DNA of 9,926 nt from Thermoanaerobaculales bacterium. GTDB lineage: Bacteria > Acidobacteriota > Thermoanaerobaculia > Thermoanaerobaculales > Sulfomarinibacteraceae. A program made the position numbers and the translations under genes. Positions 7,732 through 9,926 of this stretch are shown here, piece by piece. The stretch lies in assembly GCA_025456385.1 (NCBI GenBank), contig JALOKS010000071.1:1-9926 (forward strand). Direction: 5' to 3'. Numbering within the stretch: the stretch's first letter is position 1; every line of letters starts with the position of its first letter. The notes beneath the pieces were generated by a model. The model saw only the letters and a list, made by a program, of their open reading frames with translations, had not been told where the DNA came from and ran no database searches.

Positions 7732-8388
7732 CTACCGCACCACGCCCGTCAGCACCGCGAGCGGGATCGCGATGTTGCCGGCGCCGATCAGCACCGCGAA
7801 GAGGACCGCCACGGCTCGCCGCACGAAGCCGAAGCGGGGGTGGTCCCACCCGATGGTCTGGAACAGGCTCCACAGACCGTGGTAGAGGTGGAAGGCGAGC
7901 AGCAGGTTGGCGGCGACGTAGACGAGCGCCACGACCGGCTGGCTGAAGCTCGCGATGACGTTGTGGTAGACGTCGCCCCGGATGTAGTTCGGGTGCGCCG
8001 AACCCACGGTCAGGTCGAGCAGGTGGAAGATGATGAAGAGGGCGATGATCGGCCCGCTCCACACCATCGTGCGCGCCGCGTAGTCCACGGCCGGCGGCCT
8101 GAAGACCCGATACCGGACCGGGCGCGCCGCACGGCTGCGGAGCCAGACCTGCACCGCCGCCACGATGTGCACGGCGACGCAGAAGAGCAGCACCGAGCGC
8201 ACTGCCCACAGCAGGGCCTGATTGGCCTGCAGGAGCTCGGCGTAGTGGTTGAGCCGCTCGGCGCCGAGGTAGATCTGCTGGTTGCCGAGCATGTGACCGA
8301 GCACGAAGCCGAAGAGGATGATGCCGGTCACGGCCATGAGCACTTTCTTGCCGAGCGTCGAGCCCAAGAATCCCGCGGAGTGACTCAT
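7732..8388 (-). CDS. sdhC: Succinate dehydrogenase cytochrome b558 subunit
   Basis: SdhC anchors SdhAB in the membrane and exchanges electrons with quinone. The 218-residue protein has five hydrophobic helices at about 16-36, 59-82, 107-129, 151-177 and 191-214, the layout of the B. subtilis-type single-subunit anchor that holds two b hemes; the E. coli SdhC/SdhD pair differs. Candidate axial heme ligands are H32, H74, H122 and H167, one in each of the first four helices. Their spacing is close to that of the four ligands known in B. subtilis SdhC, and this also explains why no sdhD is needed. The ATG at 8388 has only a weak upstream purine stretch (AGGA). It is the first gene of sdhC-sdhA-sdhB and faces away from hemA. 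Confidence 0.95.
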   Translation of the reverse strand: MSHSAGFLGSTLGKKVLMAVTGIILFGFVLGHMLGNQQIYLGAERLNHYAELLQANQALLWAVRSVLLFCVAVHIVAAVQVWLRSRAARPVRYRVFRPPAVDYAARTMVWSGPIIALFIIFHLLDLTVGSAHPNYIRGDVYHNVIASFSQPVVALVYVAANLLLAFHLYHGLWSLFQTIGWDHPRFGFVRRAVAVLFAVLIGAGNIAIPLAVLTGVVR

Positions 8389-8454
8389 AGGTCGGTCCTG
8401 ACCCCCTTTTCCTGTGCCGCCAAGGTGACGGCGGGCGCCGCGAAGGCCCGGCCG

Positions 8455-8483
8455 AGCCTACTCCGCTCCGGAGGAATTCTCAA
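8455..8483 (-). promoter_or_regulatory. Putative sdhCAB promoter
   Basis: On the leftward strand TTGAGA (8483-8478, five of six to the -35 consensus) is followed after exactly 17 bp by TAGGCT (8460-8455, three of six to the -10 consensus). The predicted start near 8448 gives a leader of about 60 nt before the sdhC ATG. No operator or riboswitch is recognisable in the leader. Confidence 0.4.
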
Positions 8484-8625
8484 TCTCGCCTGCATGCGGC
8501 GGCTCCCGGCACTCGACATCGCAACAACCACCTGCCACGGATAGCAGAACTCCATACGGGCTCAGAGTTTTCCGCGTCGGCCTCGGTTTTACCGCTCCAT
8601 GACTCATGGCCGCCGGGCTCTCGCG

Positions 8626-8644
8626 TAGAATCACCGGCGGGAGG
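8626..8644 (+). promoter_or_regulatory. Putative hemA -10 element and ribosome binding site
   Basis: TAGAAT at 8626-8631 predicts a start near 8638, directly before GGGAGG (8639-8644), which sits 7 nt before the GTG at 8652. The transcript would have a very short leader of about 14 nt. No convincing -35 is seen. The SD is strong evidence for the hemA start; the -10 is weaker. Confidence 0.4.
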
Positions 8645-8651
8645 CCTCGGA

Positions 8652-9926
8652 GTGGACCGAATCGGCGTCGTCGGCGCCTCGTACCGCACCGTTCACATCG
8701 ATCAGCTCGCGGCGGCGGCCCTGCCCGCCGAGTTCCCGCGCGAGAAGCTGGTCGAGCTCGCCCGCCTCGCGGGCTTCACCGAGCTCGTCTACCTCGGGAC
8801 CTGCAACCGGGTCGAGTTCTACTTCCGCGGCGAGTCGCGGATCCACACCAACCCGCTCCTCTTCCACCTCCGCCGCAGCCTCGCGGACCTCACCGACGGC
8901 GCCTGCCAGCTGCCGGCCGACGAGTCCCTCTACGTCCACTTCGGACGCGCGGCGGTGCACCACCTCTTCCGCGTCACGGCCGCCCTCGACTCGATGATGG
9001 TCGGCGAGGCGCAGATCACCGGCCAGGCGAAGGAGGCGCACGAGACCGCGCACCGCGTCGGTCTCCTCAACGGCATCCTCGACCAGACCTTCCACGAGGC
9101 CTTCCACCTCGCCAAGCGGATCCGCACCGAGACCGAGCTGACCCGCCGCCCGGTGTCCCTGGTGACCCTGGTCGAGCGCACTCTGCACGAGCACCTGCGG
9201 TCCTCGACCTCCCCGGTGCTCATCCTCGGCGCCGGCGAAATGGCGCAGCAGGCGTTGCGCCTGATCCGCACCGGCGACCCCGACCGACGCGTGATCGTCG
9301 CCAACCGGACTCTCGAGCGCGCGGGAGCGATGATCGCCGGCGACCCCAACGCCGCGACGATGCACCTCGAGACGGCGGTCCTCGACCCGCCTCCCGTCGG
9401 AACGGTCGTGGCCGTGACCTCCTCGCGCGAGGCCCTCCTCGACCGCGAGCGCGTGGGCTCGATCCGCGATCGCCTGCCCCGCGGCGAGGAGCTGCTGATC
9501 GTCGACCTCGCGATGCCGCCGAACGTGGTGCCCGCGGTCGGCGCGCTGGCGCGGGTGACGCTCCACGGCATCGAGGAGATGCGCGAGGAGGCGGAGCTCA
9601 ACCGCCAGCGGCGCCTCGAGGAGATGGATCGCTGCGAGCACCTCGTCGAGCACCAGCTGACGATCCTCCGCCGGCACCTCCTCGACCGCGCGCTGTCTCC
9701 CGCCGCGCGCAGCCTCCAGCAGAGCTTCAAGGAGATGGCCGGCAGGGCCGTCCGCCACAGCCTCGCCAAGGACCTCGGCCACCTCGGAGAGGCGGACCGC
9801 AAGGCGGTCGAGAAGATGGCGAACGCGCTCGCGAAGCGGCTGGTGCAGGTTCCGCTCAAGGGCCTCAAGGGCGCGGCATGGCACCACTCGAGCGCGGTGA
9901 TCGACGGCTTCCTGCGCGGCCTCGAG
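8652..9926 (+). CDS. hemA: Glutamyl-tRNA reductase (3' end outside the window)
   Basis: HemA reduces glutamyl-tRNA with NADPH to glutamate-1-semialdehyde, the first committed step of C5 tetrapyrrole synthesis. The 425 codons seen, out of an expected 410-450, start at GTG 8652 behind a good SD. Visible features are the catalytic cysteine C51 in YLGTCNRVE, the substrate-domain helix HHLFRVTAALDS with H104, the motif GEAQITGQ at 118-125 (usually GEPQILGQ), the NADPH-binding loop LILGAGEMA at about 191-198, the ANRT segment that follows, and a long C-terminal dimerisation helix. The gene runs off the edge without a stop. It is divergent from sdhC, 263 bp away. Regulation is not evident, and the leader is too short for a riboswitch. 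The variant motif is a mild departure and not a sign of inactivation. Confidence 0.96.
   Translation, partial: MDRIGVVGASYRTVHIDQLAAAALPAEFPREKLVELARLAGFTELVYLGTCNRVEFYFRGESRIHTNPLLFHLRRSLADLTDGACQLPADESLYVHFGRAAVHHLFRVTAALDSMMVGEAQITGQAKEAHETAHRVGLLNGILDQTFHEAFHLAKRIRTETELTRRPVSLVTLVERTLHEHLRSSTSPVLILGAGEMAQQALRLIRTGDPDRRVIVANRTLERAGAMIAGDPNAATMHLETAVLDPPPVGTVVAVTSSREALLDRERVGSIRDRLPRGEELLIVDLAMPPNVVPAVGALARVTLHGIEEMREEAELNRQRRLEEMDRCEHLVEHQLTILRRHLLDRALSPAARSLQQSFKEMAGRAVRHSLAKDLGHLGEADRKAVEKMANALAKRLVQVPLKGLKGAAWHHSSAVIDGFLRGLE

Noticed and set aside
8631..9887. Leftward 418-codon open frame
   Set aside because: Shadow of hemA, whose forward reading has the catalytic cysteine, the NADPH loop and a good SD.

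Overview
The window comes from a very GC-rich bacterial chromosome. GTG starts, short intergenic gaps and long stop-free antisense frames are all common in it. The single-subunit, five-helix cytochrome b SdhC with the sdhC-sdhA-sdhB order, the SPFH/zinc-ribbon operon and the A+T-rich short-period repeat arrays would fit a deep-branching Gram-negative lineage such as Acidobacteriota, but no rRNA or other firm taxonomic marker is present. That assignment is a guess.

Layout, left to right. (1) Positions 1-104 hold the end of one transcription unit and what looks like the promoter and ribosome binding site of a leftward gene whose start lies just outside the window. (2) Positions 105-4348 carry five leftward genes. 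In transcription order they are a helical protein of an uncharacterised family, an SPFH protein ending in two zinc ribbons, a zinc-ribbon protein with two C-terminal membrane helices, a second diverged copy of that architecture with a polyproline N-terminus, and a soluble zinc-ribbon protein. Four of the five junctions or starts are tight (1-4 nt overlap or a 6-nt gap). The exception is a 202-bp gap that holds inverted arrays of a GGAATTC heptamer. The set resembles the Bacillus subtilis ydjG-ydjH-ydjI membrane-stress genes that accompany PspA, but no recognisable PspA is in the window. (3) Positions 4349-4813 contain no convincing gene, but they do contain a string of stem-loops, a perfect 13-bp dyad and a consensus TATAAT facing the operon. 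(4) A 55-codon rightward gene (4814-4981) encodes a basic, single-helix membrane protein and is possibly leaderless. (5) A CTAACGTT octamer array (4998-5037) ends against the sdhB stop codon. (6) sdhC-sdhA-sdhB (8388 to 5038, leftward) encodes a complete succinate dehydrogenase / fumarate reductase of the Bacillus-like cytochrome b558 type. (7) Divergently from sdhC, hemA (8652 onward, rightward) encodes glutamyl-tRNA reductase and runs off the right edge near its natural C-terminus.

The sdh and hemA genes are ordinary respiratory and tetrapyrrole housekeeping genes. They are functionally adjacent, since SdhC of this type binds two b hemes. The part that rewards a second look is the SPFH/zinc-ribbon operon, with its structured upstream region and repeat-filled internal gap.
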